Origin: Sedimentibacter saalensis
Lineage (GTDB): Bacteria; Bacillota; Clostridia; Tissierellales; Sedimentibacteraceae
Direction: 5' to 3'
Length of the DNA stretch: 64,000 nt
NCBI RefSeq assembly: GCF_007830175.1
Contig: NZ_VLKH01000007.1
Coordinates: forward strand, 1 to 64,000
This document shows, one piece after another, positions 25,623-35,501 of this stretch. A model generated the notes under the pieces. The model had not been told where the DNA came from and ran no database searches. It saw only the letters and a program-made list of their open reading frames with translations. Every line of letters starts with the position of its first letter. Within the stretch, counting starts at the first letter, position 1. A program made the position numbers and the translations under genes.

Positions 25623-26942
25623 TTATATTGTGTAAAAGTATGTGTTGTGCTCAAATTCTTCCTTGTTTCCAGACTTTTCACACAAAATGCATTCATCAGT
25701 CTTGAAAGACAAGTATTTTTTCAATGTATTTGAAGGTAGACAATTAGCCACAAATTCACTTTTTTCTGCAATTCTCACGGCTTCTTCAAGTGTATCTGGA
25801 ATTGTGTCGTAATTTTTCAAAACATCTTCACTGGCCTGGTATAAATTTAAGTTTGAAGGCTTCTTCAGTTCAATATTGTTCTCAATTCCTTCAAGCCCGG
25901 CATAAATTAAAAGAGCAAATGCATAGTAAGGATTGCAGCTTGGATCTGAAGAACGAAGTTCCATTCTAGAGTATATTCCTTCTGCTGCAGGTATTCGCAC
26001 AAGCTGGGAACGGTTCTGGTAAGACCATGTAACATATTTTGGAGCTGAATGGCTTCCAAAACGGTTGTAGGAATTTGTAAGAGGATTTAAAAAAACAGTT
26101 ATTTCTTTAATTCTGTTTAATATTCCTGCAATAAAATTTTCAGCTTCTTTGGAACTGCTGTTTTTTATGTTGTCGAAAATATTCTCATTGTTTTTCAAAA
26201 TAGATATATTGATGTGAAGTCCGCTTCCGCTGCAATCTTTTAAAGGTTTAGGCATAAAAGAAGCATAAAGACCATTTAAATGAGCAATGGTTTTTACGAC
26301 GGATTTGAATGTGACCAGGTTGTCTGCAGCTGACATGGCATCACTGTATTTAAAGTCAATTTCATTTTGTCCGGGACCCTGTTCGTGGTGGGAACATTCT
26401 GGAAGAATTCCCATTTGCTCTAACGTGAGACTTATGTCTCTTCTTACGTTTTCTCCCTTGTCCAGAGGGGCTATGTCAAAGTATCCTGCATTGTCCTGAG
26501 GAATTTTAGTTGGATTTCCTTTTTCATCTTCTTCAAAAAGATAAAATTCACATTCTGAGCCTATTTCAATTTTGTAGCCCATTTCTTGGGCTTTATTTAC
26601 TGCTTTTAAAAGTATAGCTCTGCCATCACCTTCAAAAGGTGTTTTGTCGGGATATTTTATGTCACAATAGAATCTTACAACTCTTCCCTGCTGAGGTCTC
26701 CATGGCAGAATTGCCAGTGTGGATGGGTCAGGATACAAAAAAAGGTCAGACTCCTCTATGTTTAAAAATCCCCGTATTGAAGATGCGTCAAAAGAAATGC
26801 CGTTTTTAAATGCTCTTGGAAGTTCCTCAGACAAAATTGAAATATTTTTTATGGTTCCAAATATGTCACAGAAAGACAGACGTACAAATTTTACGTCATT
26901 GTCGCTTATAAACTGCAAAACTTCATCAATGGTATATTTCAT
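25623..26942 (-). CDS. glnA: Glutamine synthetase, type I
   Basis: A 439-residue dodecameric-type enzyme making glutamine from glutamate, ammonia and ATP. The beta-Grasp start (VKFVRLSFCDIFGTIKN), metal and glutamate site segments (EIGSECEFYLFEE; HHEQGPGQNEIDF), SGSGLHINIS and NRSQLVRIPA are present. The adenylylation-type loop is not conserved, as in Gram-positive enzymes. GGAGGTG precedes the ATG. It is followed by an ANTAR regulator in the same operon and is divergent from the type III glnN. Confidence 0.94.
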   Translation of the reverse strand: MKYTIDEVLQFISDNDVKFVRLSFCDIFGTIKNISILSEELPRAFKNGISFDASSIRGFLNIEESDLFLYPDPSTLAILPWRPQQGRVVRFYCDIKYPDKTPFEGDGRAILLKAVNKAQEMGYKIEIGSECEFYLFEEDEKGNPTKIPQDNAGYFDIAPLDKGENVRRDISLTLEQMGILPECSHHEQGPGQNEIDFKYSDAMSAADNLVTFKSVVKTIAHLNGLYASFMPKPLKDCSGSGLHINISILKNNENIFDNIKNSSSKEAENFIAGILNRIKEITVFLNPLTNSYNRFGSHSAPKYVTWSYQNRSQLVRIPAAEGIYSRMELRSSDPSCNPYYAFALLIYAGLEGIENNIELKKPSNLNLYQASEDVLKNYDTIPDTLEEAVRIAEKSEFVANCLPSNTLKKYLSFKTDECILCEKSGNKEEFEHNTYFYTI

Positions 26943-27037
26943 GTTACACCTCCGAAATTATAACTATAAAAAAAAGCGCACTGCAGCGCAATTGTCTACC
27001 AGTACAATAATGCTGCAATGAACGCCTTTGTTCTTGT
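26943..27037 (-). promoter_or_regulatory. glnA leader with terminator and alternative helix
   Basis: The ~95-base leader (minus strand) ends in GCGC-TGCAGT-GCGC followed by eight T, a terminator directly upstream of the ribosome site. An alternative helix pairs GCAGC (about 27016) with GCTGC of the terminator arm and loop, plus TTGT with ACAA around ACTGGTAG. This is the arrangement expected for attenuation, and the ANTAR protein encoded after glnA is the natural candidate. The ANTAR hexaloop consensus is not clearly met. Confidence 0.5.
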
Positions 27038-27044
27038 TGAAAAA

Positions 27045-27073
27045 ATTTTATTATATGAGATACCGTTTGTCAA
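27045..27073 (-). promoter_or_regulatory. glnA promoter
   Basis: On the minus strand TTGACA (27073-27068), a 17-base spacer and TAAAAT (27050-27045). Confidence 0.7.
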
Positions 27074-27139
27074 GTTCTTTTTAAAATTTATGCATTTAAA
27101 CTACAATTTATGAGTGAAAAATAAAAATAAAAAAAGTTC

Positions 27140-27169
27140 TTGACACAGGCCTATCCCATAATGTATCAT
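27140..27169 (+). promoter_or_regulatory. glnN promoter
   Basis: TTGACA (27140-27145), an 18-base spacer and TATCAT (27164-27169). Confidence 0.65.
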
Positions 27170-27184
27170 TCATCTATAATAAGC

Positions 27185-27219
27185 AAAGGCGCTTAGGTTT
27201 TTAAACCTACGCGCCTTTT
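27185..27219 (+). terminator. Terminator-like hairpin in the glnN leader
   Basis: Arms AAAGGCGC and GCGCCTTT enclose an inner stem AGGTT/AACCT, followed by a T run, only about ten bases after the predicted transcript start and just before the GGAGG of glnN. It implies attenuation or conditional read-through. Confidence 0.65.
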
Positions 27220-27237
27220 TTGTATACGGAGGTAATT

Positions 27238-29328
27238 ATGAGCAATATTTCAGAGATTTTCGGAAGCATGGTATTTAACGATGACGTAATGAAAGAAAGA
27301 CTGCCTAAAGACACATACAAGGCGTATAAAAAGACAATAATGGAAGGCAAAAGTCTGGACATCAATGTTGCCAACGTAGTGGCAAATGCAATGAAAGACT
27401 GGGCCATTGAAAAGGGAACAACTCATTTCACGCACTGGTTTCAGCCAATGACTGGAATTACAGCTGAAAAACATGACAGCTTCATATCAGCAACATCTGA
27501 TGGAAAAGTTATTATGGAATTTTCAGGAAAAGAGCTGATAAAGGGAGAACCTGATGCATCAAGCTTTCCTTCAGGAGGACTGAGATCCACATTTGAAGCA
27601 AGAGGATATACAGCATGGGATCCGACTTCCTACGCTTTTATAAAAGATTCTGTTTTATGCATTCCAACGGCATTCTGTTCATACGGCGGAGAAGTGCTTG
27701 ACAAAAAAACACCTCTTCTTCGTTCAATGGAAGCTCTAAACGAACAGGCACTGAGAGTATTGAAGCTTTTCGGTGACACAACAACTACAAGAGTTATTAC
27801 AACAGTAGGACCTGAACAGGAATATTTCCTAATTGACAAAGAAGTTTACAAAAAAAGAAAAGACATAGTATTTACAGGAAGAACTCTTTTCGGAGCAAAG
27901 CCTCCAAAAGGACAGGAGCTTGAAGACCATTACTTTGGAGCAATAAAACCAAGAGTATCGGCTTTTATGAAAGAACTGAACAATGAACTCTGGAAACTTG
28001 GAATTCTAGCAAGAACAGAGCACAACGAAGTAGCACCTGCTCAGCATGAGCTTGCCCCTATATTTACAAATACAAACATTGCATGCGACCACAATCAGCT
28101 TACAATGGAAACATTAAAAAGAATTGCAGATAAACATGGAATGTTCTGTCTGCTGCACGAAAAACCATTTGCAGGAATTAACGGAAGCGGCAAGCACAAC
28201 AACTGGTCTCTTTCAACAAATGACGGAGTAAACCTTCTGGAGCCGGGAACATCTCCTTATGACAATGCAAGATTTTTATTGTTCCTTTGTGCAGTTGTAA
28301 AAGCTGTTGATGAATATCAGGATTTATTGAAGGTTTCAGTTTCAACTGCAGGCAACGATCACAGACTTGGAGGCAACGAAGCTCCTCCTGCTATAATTTC
28401 AATATTCCTTGGAGATGAACTCACTTCTGTTCTTGAGTCTGTTGAAGGGGAAACTGCATACGACAAAGAATTCAAACGAGAAATGGCAGTAGGCGTTGAT
28501 GCAATTCCTGTGTTTCCTAAAGACACCACCGACAGAAACAGAACATCACCTTTTGCATTCACAGGCAATAAATTTGAATTCAGAATGGTTGGCTCAAAGC
28601 TGTCCATTGCAGGTCCAAACATGGTGCTGAATACAATAGTGGCAGATGAACTTTCAAGATTCGCAGACATTTTGGAAAAAGCAGATGATTTCACTGCTGA
28701 ATTAAATAAATTGCTTAAAGATACAATTAAAAATCATAAGAGAATAATTTTCAACGGAAACAACTACACTGATGAATGGGTTGTAGAAGCAGAAAAAAGA
28801 GGGTTGTTGAACCTCAAGTCTACTCCTGAATCAATTCCATACTTCAGCAGTGAAAAAAGTGTAACGTTGTTTGAAAAATTCAATGTACTTTCCAGAAAAG
28901 AAATTTATTCAAGAACTGAAATAGTACTTGAAGAATACTGCAAGGAAATAAACATTGAAGCCCTGACATTGATTGATATTGCAAAGAAGGATCTTATCCC
29001 TTCGGTTACAGCATACATCAAGGAACTGTCAGACACCGCAAACTCGAAAAAAGCTTTCATGATTGATATTGACTGTGAAACAGAAAAATCTCTCATATAC
29101 AAACTGTCACTTCTTGCCAGTTCACTTTATTCAAAGACGGAGCTGTTAGAAAACAAGCTGCTTGAAGTAAAAAACTGCAATGGAGTTGAAGAAACCGCAT
29201 ATTTTTACAGAAACAGCATATTTGCTGCAATGCAAGAAATGAGAGCAGTTATAGATGAACTGGAAACAAATACAGCAAAAAAATACTGGCCTTTCCCAAC
29301 TTACGGAGAAATATTGTTCAGTGTATAG
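27238..29328 (+). CDS. glnN: Glutamine synthetase, type III
   Basis: A 696-residue enzyme of the large GSIII class. Visible landmarks are the N-terminal [54 protein letters not shown], the [17 protein letters not shown] segment and the [28 protein letters not shown] arginine/ATP region ([20 protein letters not shown]). GGAGG lies before the ATG at 27238; the longer frame from 27220 runs through the leader. It is divergent from glnA, so two non-homologous-length synthetases share one control region. Confidence 0.94.
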   Translation: MSNISEIFGSMVFNDDVMKERLPKDTYKAYKKTIMEGKSLDINVANVVANAMKDWAIEKGTTHFTHWFQPMTGITAEKHDSFISATSDGKVIMEFSGKELIKGEPDASSFPSGGLRSTFEARGYTAWDPTSYAFIKDSVLCIPTAFCSYGGEVLDKKTPLLRSMEALNEQALRVLKLFGDTTTTRVITTVGPEQEYFLIDKEVYKKRKDIVFTGRTLFGAKPPKGQELEDHYFGAIKPRVSAFMKELNNELWKLGILARTEHNEVAPAQHELAPIFTNTNIACDHNQLTMETLKRIADKHGMFCLLHEKPFAGINGSGKHNNWSLSTNDGVNLLEPGTSPYDNARFLLFLCAVVKAVDEYQDLLKVSVSTAGNDHRLGGNEAPPAIISIFLGDELTSVLESVEGETAYDKEFKREMAVGVDAIPVFPKDTTDRNRTSPFAFTGNKFEFRMVGSKLSIAGPNMVLNTIVADELSRFADILEKADDFTAELNKLLKDTIKNHKRIIFNGNNYTDEWVVEAEKRGLLNLKSTPESIPYFSSEKSVTLFEKFNVLSRKEIYSRTEIVLEEYCKEINIEALTLIDIAKKDLIPSVTAYIKELSDTANSKKAFMIDIDCETEKSLIYKLSLLASSLYSKTELLENKLLEVKNCNGVEETAYFYRNSIFAAMQEMRAVIDELETNTAKKYWPFPTYGEILFSV

Positions 29329-29391
29329 TTTAAATTCCTCCCGAAATAATGAACTACACTGAACGATATAAGTTAATTCCGATGTTTATAT

Positions 29392-29421
29392 AAAAGCACA
29401 CTGCTATGCAGTGTGCTTTTT
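29392..29421 (+). terminator. Terminator of glnN
   Basis: Arms AAAAGCACACTGC (29392-29404) and GCAGTGTGCTTTT (29408-29420) with a 3-base loop and T run. Confidence 0.85.
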
Positions 29422-29478
29422 ATGTAAGCAATTGGAAAAACAGTGCATATACTAATATGAAAAGAAAGGAGCGAAATT

Positions 29479-30762
29479 ATGATAATTCATGTTGTACAGC
29501 CGGGAGATACTATTTATTCCATAGCAAAAAAATACAATGTATCTCCTCAAAAAATAATCATGGATAACGAACTGGCTACGCCAAATGTACTTGTGCCGGG
29601 GCAGACAATTGTTATTCTCATACCAAGTCAGGTACATGTAGTAAGGCCTCTTGACACACTTGCAGGCATTGCGCAGATGTATGACACAACAACAGTTGAA
29701 CTGCTTCAAAAAAATCCATTCATTGAATATGCCGACGCAATTTATCCCGGTGACCAAATTACAATTGAAAACACTGAACCCAAATTAGGAACCATATTTG
29801 TTAACGGCTACGCTTATCCTAACATAGACAGAAATGTACTTATGAAGATTTTGCCGTATTTGACATATTTAAGTGTGTTCACATATGGGATAACAGAATC
29901 CGGAGAACTCATAGATATTGAAGATGAAGAGCTCATAAGAATGGCAAGGGATTTCGGCGTTGCACCGCTCATGGTTATTTCTACATTGACAGAAGAAGGA
30001 TCATTCAGCAATGAACTGGCTCACAAGATTTTAAACAGCGTAGAAATACAAGAAAAACTTATAGAAAATGTGCTTCAAAACCTTAAAGAAAAACAATACC
30101 ATGGTCTTGATATTGATTTTGAATACGTGCTGCCTGAAGACAGAGAAGCATTTGTCAACTTTGTTGAAAAAATTACAGAACGCCTCAATAATGAGGGATT
30201 TCAGGTGTTCACGGCTCTTGCACCAAAAATTTCCTCTGAACAAAAAGGCCTTTTGTATGAAGCTCATGATTATCCTGCCATAGGAGATGCATCAAACAGA
30301 GTGCTTCTCATGACTTACGAGTGGGGCTACACGTACGGGCCTGCCATGGCAGTTGCTCCCATTGATAAAGTCAGAGAAGTTCTTGACTATGCCATAACAG
30401 AAATCGACCCGGAAAAAATATATATGGGAATTCCAAACTACGGATACGATTTTATACAGCCATATGTTGCAGGAGAGTCAAGGGCAGATTCATTATCAAA
30501 TGTGGAAGCTGTGGACTTGGCTGCAAAAGTTGGTGCGAACATTCAATATGATGTAAAATCACAATCTCCTTACTTCATTTATTATGACAATCAAGGGCGC
30601 CAGCATCAGGTATGGTTTGAAGATGCAAGAAGCATCCGTGAAAAGCTTGAGGCTTTTAATGAATATGGATTTGAAGGAGTGGGAATTTGGAATGTAATGA
30701 AGTACTTCCCTCAAAAATGGCTGGTTTTAAGTTCGCTGTATGACATAGCAAAGGTTATTTGA
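29479..30762 (+). CDS. LysM plus glycoside hydrolase family 18 protein, SleL/YaaH-like
   Basis: A 427-residue protein with two LysM peptidoglycan-binding repeats (residues 2-48: HVVQPGDTIYSIAKKYNVS; 51-96: HVVRPLDTLAGIAQMYDTT) and a GH18 barrel. The catalytic motif DxDxE is in YHGLDIDFEY near residue 215. There is no signal peptide, as in spore-associated homologues such as SleL/YaaH, which are deposited from the mother cell and degrade cortex fragments during germination. AAAGGAG precedes the ATG. The spore role is inferred from family and domain order. Confidence 0.9.
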   Translation: MIIHVVQPGDTIYSIAKKYNVSPQKIIMDNELATPNVLVPGQTIVILIPSQVHVVRPLDTLAGIAQMYDTTTVELLQKNPFIEYADAIYPGDQITIENTEPKLGTIFVNGYAYPNIDRNVLMKILPYLTYLSVFTYGITESGELIDIEDEELIRMARDFGVAPLMVISTLTEEGSFSNELAHKILNSVEIQEKLIENVLQNLKEKQYHGLDIDFEYVLPEDREAFVNFVEKITERLNNEGFQVFTALAPKISSEQKGLLYEAHDYPAIGDASNRVLLMTYEWGYTYGPAMAVAPIDKVREVLDYAITEIDPEKIYMGIPNYGYDFIQPYVAGESRADSLSNVEAVDLAAKVGANIQYDVKSQSPYFIYYDNQGRQHQVWFEDARSIREKLEAFNEYGFEGVGIWNVMKYFPQKWLVLSSLYDIAKVI

Positions 30763-30828
30763 GTCATAAGAGTAATTATATGAAAAAATCAGCATATAAA
30801 TAGATAACAGGTAATTTAGGAGGTTTCC

Positions 30829-31941
30829 ATGAATAATAAAAATTATAGAGTGATGAAATTCTTTGAGCCGGTTAATAAAAAGGACATAGCAAGGGGTTAC
30901 GTGCGCCTTGACATCAGAGGAATAAAGGGCAATGTTATTGTGTCAGTTGAAAATTTAGGAGATGCGAAGACAACAAGCGAAGTATATTTATATAAGGACA
31001 AAACGAACAAAATCAAGCTCGGAGACATCAACAACAAAAAAGGAATGCTTAAGAAAATTCTTACATTCGGAAGCAACAACGCAATAGAAGACTACAACAC
31101 ATGTGCCATAGTAAAAAACGGAAAGATTGCACTTTACTCCAATTTGTTCAATACAACCAGCATTGAAACTATCAATAAACTGGATGCAGGAGAAAAGGAA
31201 TTAACAATTGTACCCGATTCTAAAGAACAAGATAAGAAGGAAGTGTCAGTTCCTCCAGAAGTGGTTGAGCAGCCGGAAAATGAAGAACCAAAATTGTCAT
31301 CTCCTGTTCAGGATGTACCAAGAAGAATAGAAAAAATTGTTACCGTGGAAGAAAGACATGATGAGGAAGAAAACATTGAAGAATTTCAAGAATCAGAAAA
31401 ACAAGAAATCGACGTCGATGTTACAAAGTCTTCCCAAGAATTTTCCCAGGAAGATGAAAACTCAGTGAAATCAGAATCAATCAGACATAAAAATAAATTC
31501 AACGAAAGTCTGTACAATGCTCTAAGGGATTATAAAAGAACAGAGCCGTTGTCGGTAAAAATCAAGAATTTCAGCTGGTGGTACATACCATATGACGAAA
31601 TGGGAATAAAAAACGGCTTTCTGCCTTACTACAATCAAATAGTGAGCTCATATTACCCGTATCCCATGTCAAACCGTGTAACAACCTGCAACAGTCTCAT
31701 GAAAAAATACGGACATTATATTTTTGGAATATATGAAGACAATGATGACATAATTAAATTCATTTACGGAATTCCCGGAGAATTTACTAAGGAAGAGCAG
31801 CCTTACAAGGGTATTACAGGATTCAAAAACTGGTCATACAGCAACAAGGATAATAATACAGAGCATGGCTACTGGCTGGCATTTGTAAATCCGAGGACAG
31901 GTGAGTCGACAGACCCTCCGCAAATTGTTTTGACTAAATAA
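30829..31941 (+). CDS. Conserved clostridial protein, two domains with acidic linker
   Basis: A 370-residue protein of unknown function. The N-terminal domain (1-125) has KDIARGYVRLDIRGIKGNVIVSVENLG and a second strand-rich segment. Residues about 130-225 are a Glu/Pro/Ser-rich low-complexity linker. The C-terminal domain (about 235-370) is rich in aromatics (FSWWYIPYDEMG, YYPYPMSNRVTTC, KYGHYIFGIY, HGYWLAFVNPRTG). I recall similar uncharacterised clostridial proteins but cannot name a function. AGGAGG precedes the ATG. Position after a spore-type hydrolase suggests, weakly, a sporulation or envelope link. Confidence 0.7.
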   Translation: MNNKNYRVMKFFEPVNKKDIARGYVRLDIRGIKGNVIVSVENLGDAKTTSEVYLYKDKTNKIKLGDINNKKGMLKKILTFGSNNAIEDYNTCAIVKNGKIALYSNLFNTTSIETINKLDAGEKELTIVPDSKEQDKKEVSVPPEVVEQPENEEPKLSSPVQDVPRRIEKIVTVEERHDEEENIEEFQESEKQEIDVDVTKSSQEFSQEDENSVKSESIRHKNKFNESLYNALRDYKRTEPLSVKIKNFSWWYIPYDEMGIKNGFLPYYNQIVSSYYPYPMSNRVTTCNSLMKKYGHYIFGIYEDNDDIIKFIYGIPGEFTKEEQPYKGITGFKNWSYSNKDNNTEHGYWLAFVNPRTGESTDPPQIVLTK

Positions 31942-32009
31942 TACTGTACAAATTGTTATAAATTTGCTATAATTAGCAAGAACAACTTAAAAAGGAGTAT
32001 AGTAAACAA

Positions 32010-32603
32010 ATGCCACCCATAAGTACTAACATGCACTTTGGTAAAATTTTTATAGAAAATTCTGAGGATGAAATAGACATACCGAGTTTTATTATGGGTA
32101 TTGTATCCCCGGAAACTATGGATGTAGATGATTTTGAAGAAATGCACACCCTTGATGAAGATGGAAACATCGATGTAAGGGAGTTTTATGAACAATTTAA
32201 CTTCAAAAAGTTAGACATAACACAAAAATCATTTGTTTTGGGATACTATTGCCATTTGTGGTTTGACGAATATTACAAGTTCAATGCAAGCAAACTTACA
32301 ATACACAATAATCTGGAATTAAGCGACGAAGAACTAAGAGCTGCAGTAAAAAGCACGCTCAGATATTACGACTATAAGGCAATAAACAACTTTTTCGAGA
32401 ATTATGTTAAAGATATAAATACATTCGACATAAAAATCAATTTGAAAGAAACCAATTGGGTCAATATTAAAAAGTCCAAGGATAAAATATTGGAATTTTT
32501 AAAAGGCAATAAATCAGAAACCATATATCCTCAACTTATTGAAGAAGAAGAATATATGAGATTTATTAACAATGGCTTCAGCAAAATTAAGAAATCTTTG
32601 TAG
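32010..32603 (+). CDS. Conserved protein resembling zinc-dependent phospholipase C family
   Basis: A 197-residue cytoplasmic, helical protein. Histidine/acidic motifs in order are STNMHFGK, FIMGIVSPETMD, EEMHTLDEDGN and SFVLGYYCHLWFDEYY. These follow the pattern of small clostridial zinc phospholipase C-like or HD-like hydrolases (H near the start, an SPD/SPE, then H..W.D), but the match is by eye only and no activity can be assigned. AGGAG lies 11 bases before the ATG. A terminator follows immediately. Confidence 0.6.
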   Translation: MPPISTNMHFGKIFIENSEDEIDIPSFIMGIVSPETMDVDDFEEMHTLDEDGNIDVREFYEQFNFKKLDITQKSFVLGYYCHLWFDEYYKFNASKLTIHNNLELSDEELRAAVKSTLRYYDYKAINNFFENYVKDINTFDIKINLKETNWVNIKKSKDKILEFLKGNKSETIYPQLIEEEEYMRFINNGFSKIKKSL

Positions 32604-32628
32604 AAAACTCCTTTACGGGAGTTTTTTT
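32604..32628 (+). terminator. Terminator
   Basis: AAACTCC (32605-32611), a 5-base loop and GGGAGTTT, followed by seven T. Confidence 0.8.
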
Positions 32629-32718
32629 AAAAATTTTAAATTGACTGAAAAAGGAAAATATAATATAGTTTAATTGCGTTCAATTTGTTGATGGATATTA
32701 AGATAAGGATGGTAAATA

Positions 32719-33351
32719 GTGAGATATAAATATGTATTTTTTGACTTTGATGGAACTCTTGCAGACACTGAAGAGGTTAATTTTGTAATATATCAAAAGT
32801 TAGCTGAAAAATATAATTTAAGAAATATTACCATAGATGAACTTGGTCATATTAAAAAAATGAGTGCTAAGGAATTGATGGCTTATGTTGAGCTTAAAAA
32901 AAGATACCTTCCTTTTATGCTTAAAAGGGGAAAGAATCTTTTGAAACAGGACATGAAGAATATCAAACCTTGCAAGCCAGATATTTTGAGCACTGTAGCA
33001 GAACTTAAAAAAATGGGAATAAAGACTGCAATTATTACAACTAATTCAAAGACAAATGTTGAAATGTTTTTGGAAAAAAATGATGCATATATTTTTGATT
33101 TTATTGCAAGTGCCTCAATGTTTGGAAAAGAAACAAAGATGAGAAGAATAATGAAGAAAGAAAAACTCAGCAAGAATGAAGTTCTTTATGTAGGTGATGA
33201 AATCAGAGACATAAATGCTGCAAAGAATGCTGGAATTGATATTGCATCTGTGGGATGGGGTTACAACACAGTTGAAAGTCTTAAAAAAAACAATCCGGAA
33301 TATTTAGTGATGGAACCTAACGAACTTATAGATATATGCAGCCAGAAATAA
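32719..33351 (+). CDS. HAD-family phosphatase, phosphoglycolate phosphatase-like
   Basis: A 210-residue HAD hydrolase starting with GTG, preceded by AAGGATGG. Motif I FFDFDGTLADTEE (nucleophile Asp), motif II TAIITTNSKTN, and motifs III/IV VLYVGDEIRDINAAKNAG are intact. The small helical cap between motifs I and II is the type seen in PGP-like and pyrophosphatase-like members. The physiological substrate cannot be named. It is monocistronic, between two terminators, ahead of the long glutamine synthetase. Confidence 0.85.
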   Translation: MRYKYVFFDFDGTLADTEEVNFVIYQKLAEKYNLRNITIDELGHIKKMSAKELMAYVELKKRYLPFMLKRGKNLLKQDMKNIKPCKPDILSTVAELKKMGIKTAIITTNSKTNVEMFLEKNDAYIFDFIASASMFGKETKMRRIMKKEKLSKNEVLYVGDEIRDINAAKNAGIDIASVGWGYNTVESLKKNNPEYLVMEPNELIDICSQK

Positions 33352-33369
33352 ATACGAACATTTATAAAA

Positions 33370-33426
33370 AGTCGCTTTAAATATTTCGTCTTTTTGCGAA
33401 ATATTATGAAAAAAGCGTACTTTTTT
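33370..33426 (+). terminator. Terminator of the HAD gene
   Basis: An outer stem pairs AGTCGCTTT with AAAGCGTACT (one bulge), and an inner stem pairs AATATTTCG with CGAAATATT. Eight T follow. Confidence 0.65.
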
Positions 33427-33487
33427 TTCTTGCAATGAATATTTCGATATGCTAGAATACTCATTATAAGAATTATAGGAGGAAGAC

Positions 33488-35386
33488 ATGGGTAAAATGA
33501 TATATACCATTAAGCCTGAACACCACGGCATACAAGATATAACACGAATACTTGAAGAACATCCTGAAATCCAGTTTGTATCTTTCATGGGTGTTGATAT
33601 CGGAGGAAACGGTACTGACGAAAAAATACCGGTTAAATTATTTGTTAAAGATATGGAAGATATGCTGAAATACGGCATACAAACAGACGGGTCAAGCGTT
33701 GAGCTTCAAGGAATCGCCGATTTGAACGATGCCAAGGTTGATATATTGCCGGACGTTGACTGTACATGGTTCGTTGATTACAATTATGAGTATTACAACG
33801 ATGAAAACGGGCTGCCGGTTGGGACATTAAAAATTCCTTCTTTTATAATACACAGCGGCAAGCAGGTATGCTCAAGATCTATTCTAAAAAGAGCAGGACT
33901 CAATTTCCAGAATGAATTGATGGAAATATTCAAAAAACATCCGGAACTTACAAAAAACTATGGCTTTAACCATGATGATGTTGAAGAAATTGTATTAACA
34001 AGTGCCACAGAACTTGAAATGTGGGTTAAGACACCTGAACAAAGCGCTGATTTTGAAGAACTTCACACTTCTCAGGTATTAAAGGAACAATATTGGAAAA
34101 GAACAATGGGAACTGTCAGAACAGTTCTTGAAAAAATAATGGATCAGCTGGAATGCTACGACCTTAAACCTGAAATGGCACACAAGGAAGTTGGTGGAAT
34201 TGCCAATAGAATTGATGCTAAAGGAAGAATCACTCATGTTATGGAACAGCTTGAAATAGACTGGAGATTTTCAACCACTCTACAGACAGCTGACAATGAA
34301 ATTTTTATAAGAGAGTTAATAGAAGATCAGTTCAGACACCATGGATTGGAAGTTTTGTTTAAGGCAAAACCAATAGAAGGTGTTGCAGGAAACGGAGAGC
34401 ATGTTCACTTGGGAGCTGCTGTTAAGCTGAAGAACGGAAAAAGAATCAATTTATTTGCTCCTGTCGACATGAAAAATCAATACTTGAGCGAAATAGGATA
34501 CGGAGCCTTAATGGGAATACTTAAAAACTATGAAGTTATAAATCCTATTGTTACAGCTACCAATGATGCATTCAACCGTTTAAAACCAGGTTTTGAAGCT
34601 CCTATATGCACAGTTACATCACTTGGAGGAAGCAAGGAATCACCTTCAAGAAACCGTTCAGTTCTTGTGGGAGTAATAAGAGATTCTAACAGCCCTCTTG
34701 CTACAAGATTTGAGCTCAGATCTCCAAATCCATATTCTAACACTTATCTCGTGCTGGCAGCATCATATCAGGCGATGCTGGACGGAATAGAAAAAGTGAC
34801 AGATGCAGGACGTTCAATGGATGAACTTGAAAAGGAAATATCCAAGAAATACGGAGAAGAAGGTTTCTACCTGGAGAAGTTCAGAGAATACAGAAGCGAA
34901 GAAGATGTTTTTGAACGCTTTACTGAAGAAGAAAGAAATAAACTTTATGGCAAAGCTCCTGCAACAGTATGGGAAAACTTAAGCGCGTTTGAATCCAATG
35001 AATTAAAACAGCAGGTATTGAAAAAAGGTGATGTTTTTAGCTGCGAACTCATAAATTCATTTAAAGAATCCACTGTTCAAAAATGGAAAAATGAGCTTAA
35101 AGGCAGGATCATCCACGATAACATAATGCTGTTAAAAACATTTGTAAAACTTCATGATGAACAAAACCACGCTACAGATCTTGATGTGGTTAATTGGGAA
35201 AAAATAGTATACCTTAAAACTAAGCTTATGAAGGACAGCATGACTAAGAAATGTATATTTACAAAAATCAAGAATGCTCTTGCAGAAGGTGATTTTGATA
35301 CGGCATCAGAACTTCAAAAGCAAATGAATGAGAAGATGACTGAAATAAGAGGACTGTATATACAGTATAAGAACAATATATTTTAA
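33488..35386 (+). CDS. Long-form glutamine synthetase-family protein
   Basis: A 632-residue member of the glutamine synthetase fold, distinct from both the 439-residue type I and the 696-residue type III enzymes nearby. GS-type motifs are EIVLTSATELEMW, GVAGNGEHVHLGA (the SGSGLH-like segment), NDAFNRLKPGFEAP and a catalytic arginine region SPSRNRSVLVGV. About 150 extra C-terminal residues are helical and charged. GGAGGAAGAC precedes the ATG. This long group is known in clostridia, but its activity is not well established to my knowledge; it may make glutamine or act as a gamma-glutamyl ligase. Confidence 0.82.
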   Translation: MGKMIYTIKPEHHGIQDITRILEEHPEIQFVSFMGVDIGGNGTDEKIPVKLFVKDMEDMLKYGIQTDGSSVELQGIADLNDAKVDILPDVDCTWFVDYNYEYYNDENGLPVGTLKIPSFIIHSGKQVCSRSILKRAGLNFQNELMEIFKKHPELTKNYGFNHDDVEEIVLTSATELEMWVKTPEQSADFEELHTSQVLKEQYWKRTMGTVRTVLEKIMDQLECYDLKPEMAHKEVGGIANRIDAKGRITHVMEQLEIDWRFSTTLQTADNEIFIRELIEDQFRHHGLEVLFKAKPIEGVAGNGEHVHLGAAVKLKNGKRINLFAPVDMKNQYLSEIGYGALMGILKNYEVINPIVTATNDAFNRLKPGFEAPICTVTSLGGSKESPSRNRSVLVGVIRDSNSPLATRFELRSPNPYSNTYLVLAASYQAMLDGIEKVTDAGRSMDELEKEISKKYGEEGFYLEKFREYRSEEDVFERFTEEERNKLYGKAPATVWENLSAFESNELKQQVLKKGDVFSCELINSFKESTVQKWKNELKGRIIHDNIMLLKTFVKLHDEQNHATDLDVVNWEKIVYLKTKLMKDSMTKKCIFTKIKNALAEGDFDTASELQKQMNEKMTEIRGLYIQYKNNIF

Positions 35387-35391
35387 AAAAT

Positions 35392-35421
35392 AAAAATCAG
35401 AATTGTAAAATTCTGATTTTT
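35392..35421 (+). terminator. Terminator of the long glutamine synthetase gene
   Basis: Arms AAAAATCAGAATT and AATTCTGATTTTT around GTAA, followed by ATTTTG. Confidence 0.85.
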
Positions 35422-35501
35422 ATTTTGTCGATTAAAGTAATATATCAATATGAGAATTTATAAGTTGTATGTTTAAATATTAACTTGTTAATAAATTACT
35501 G

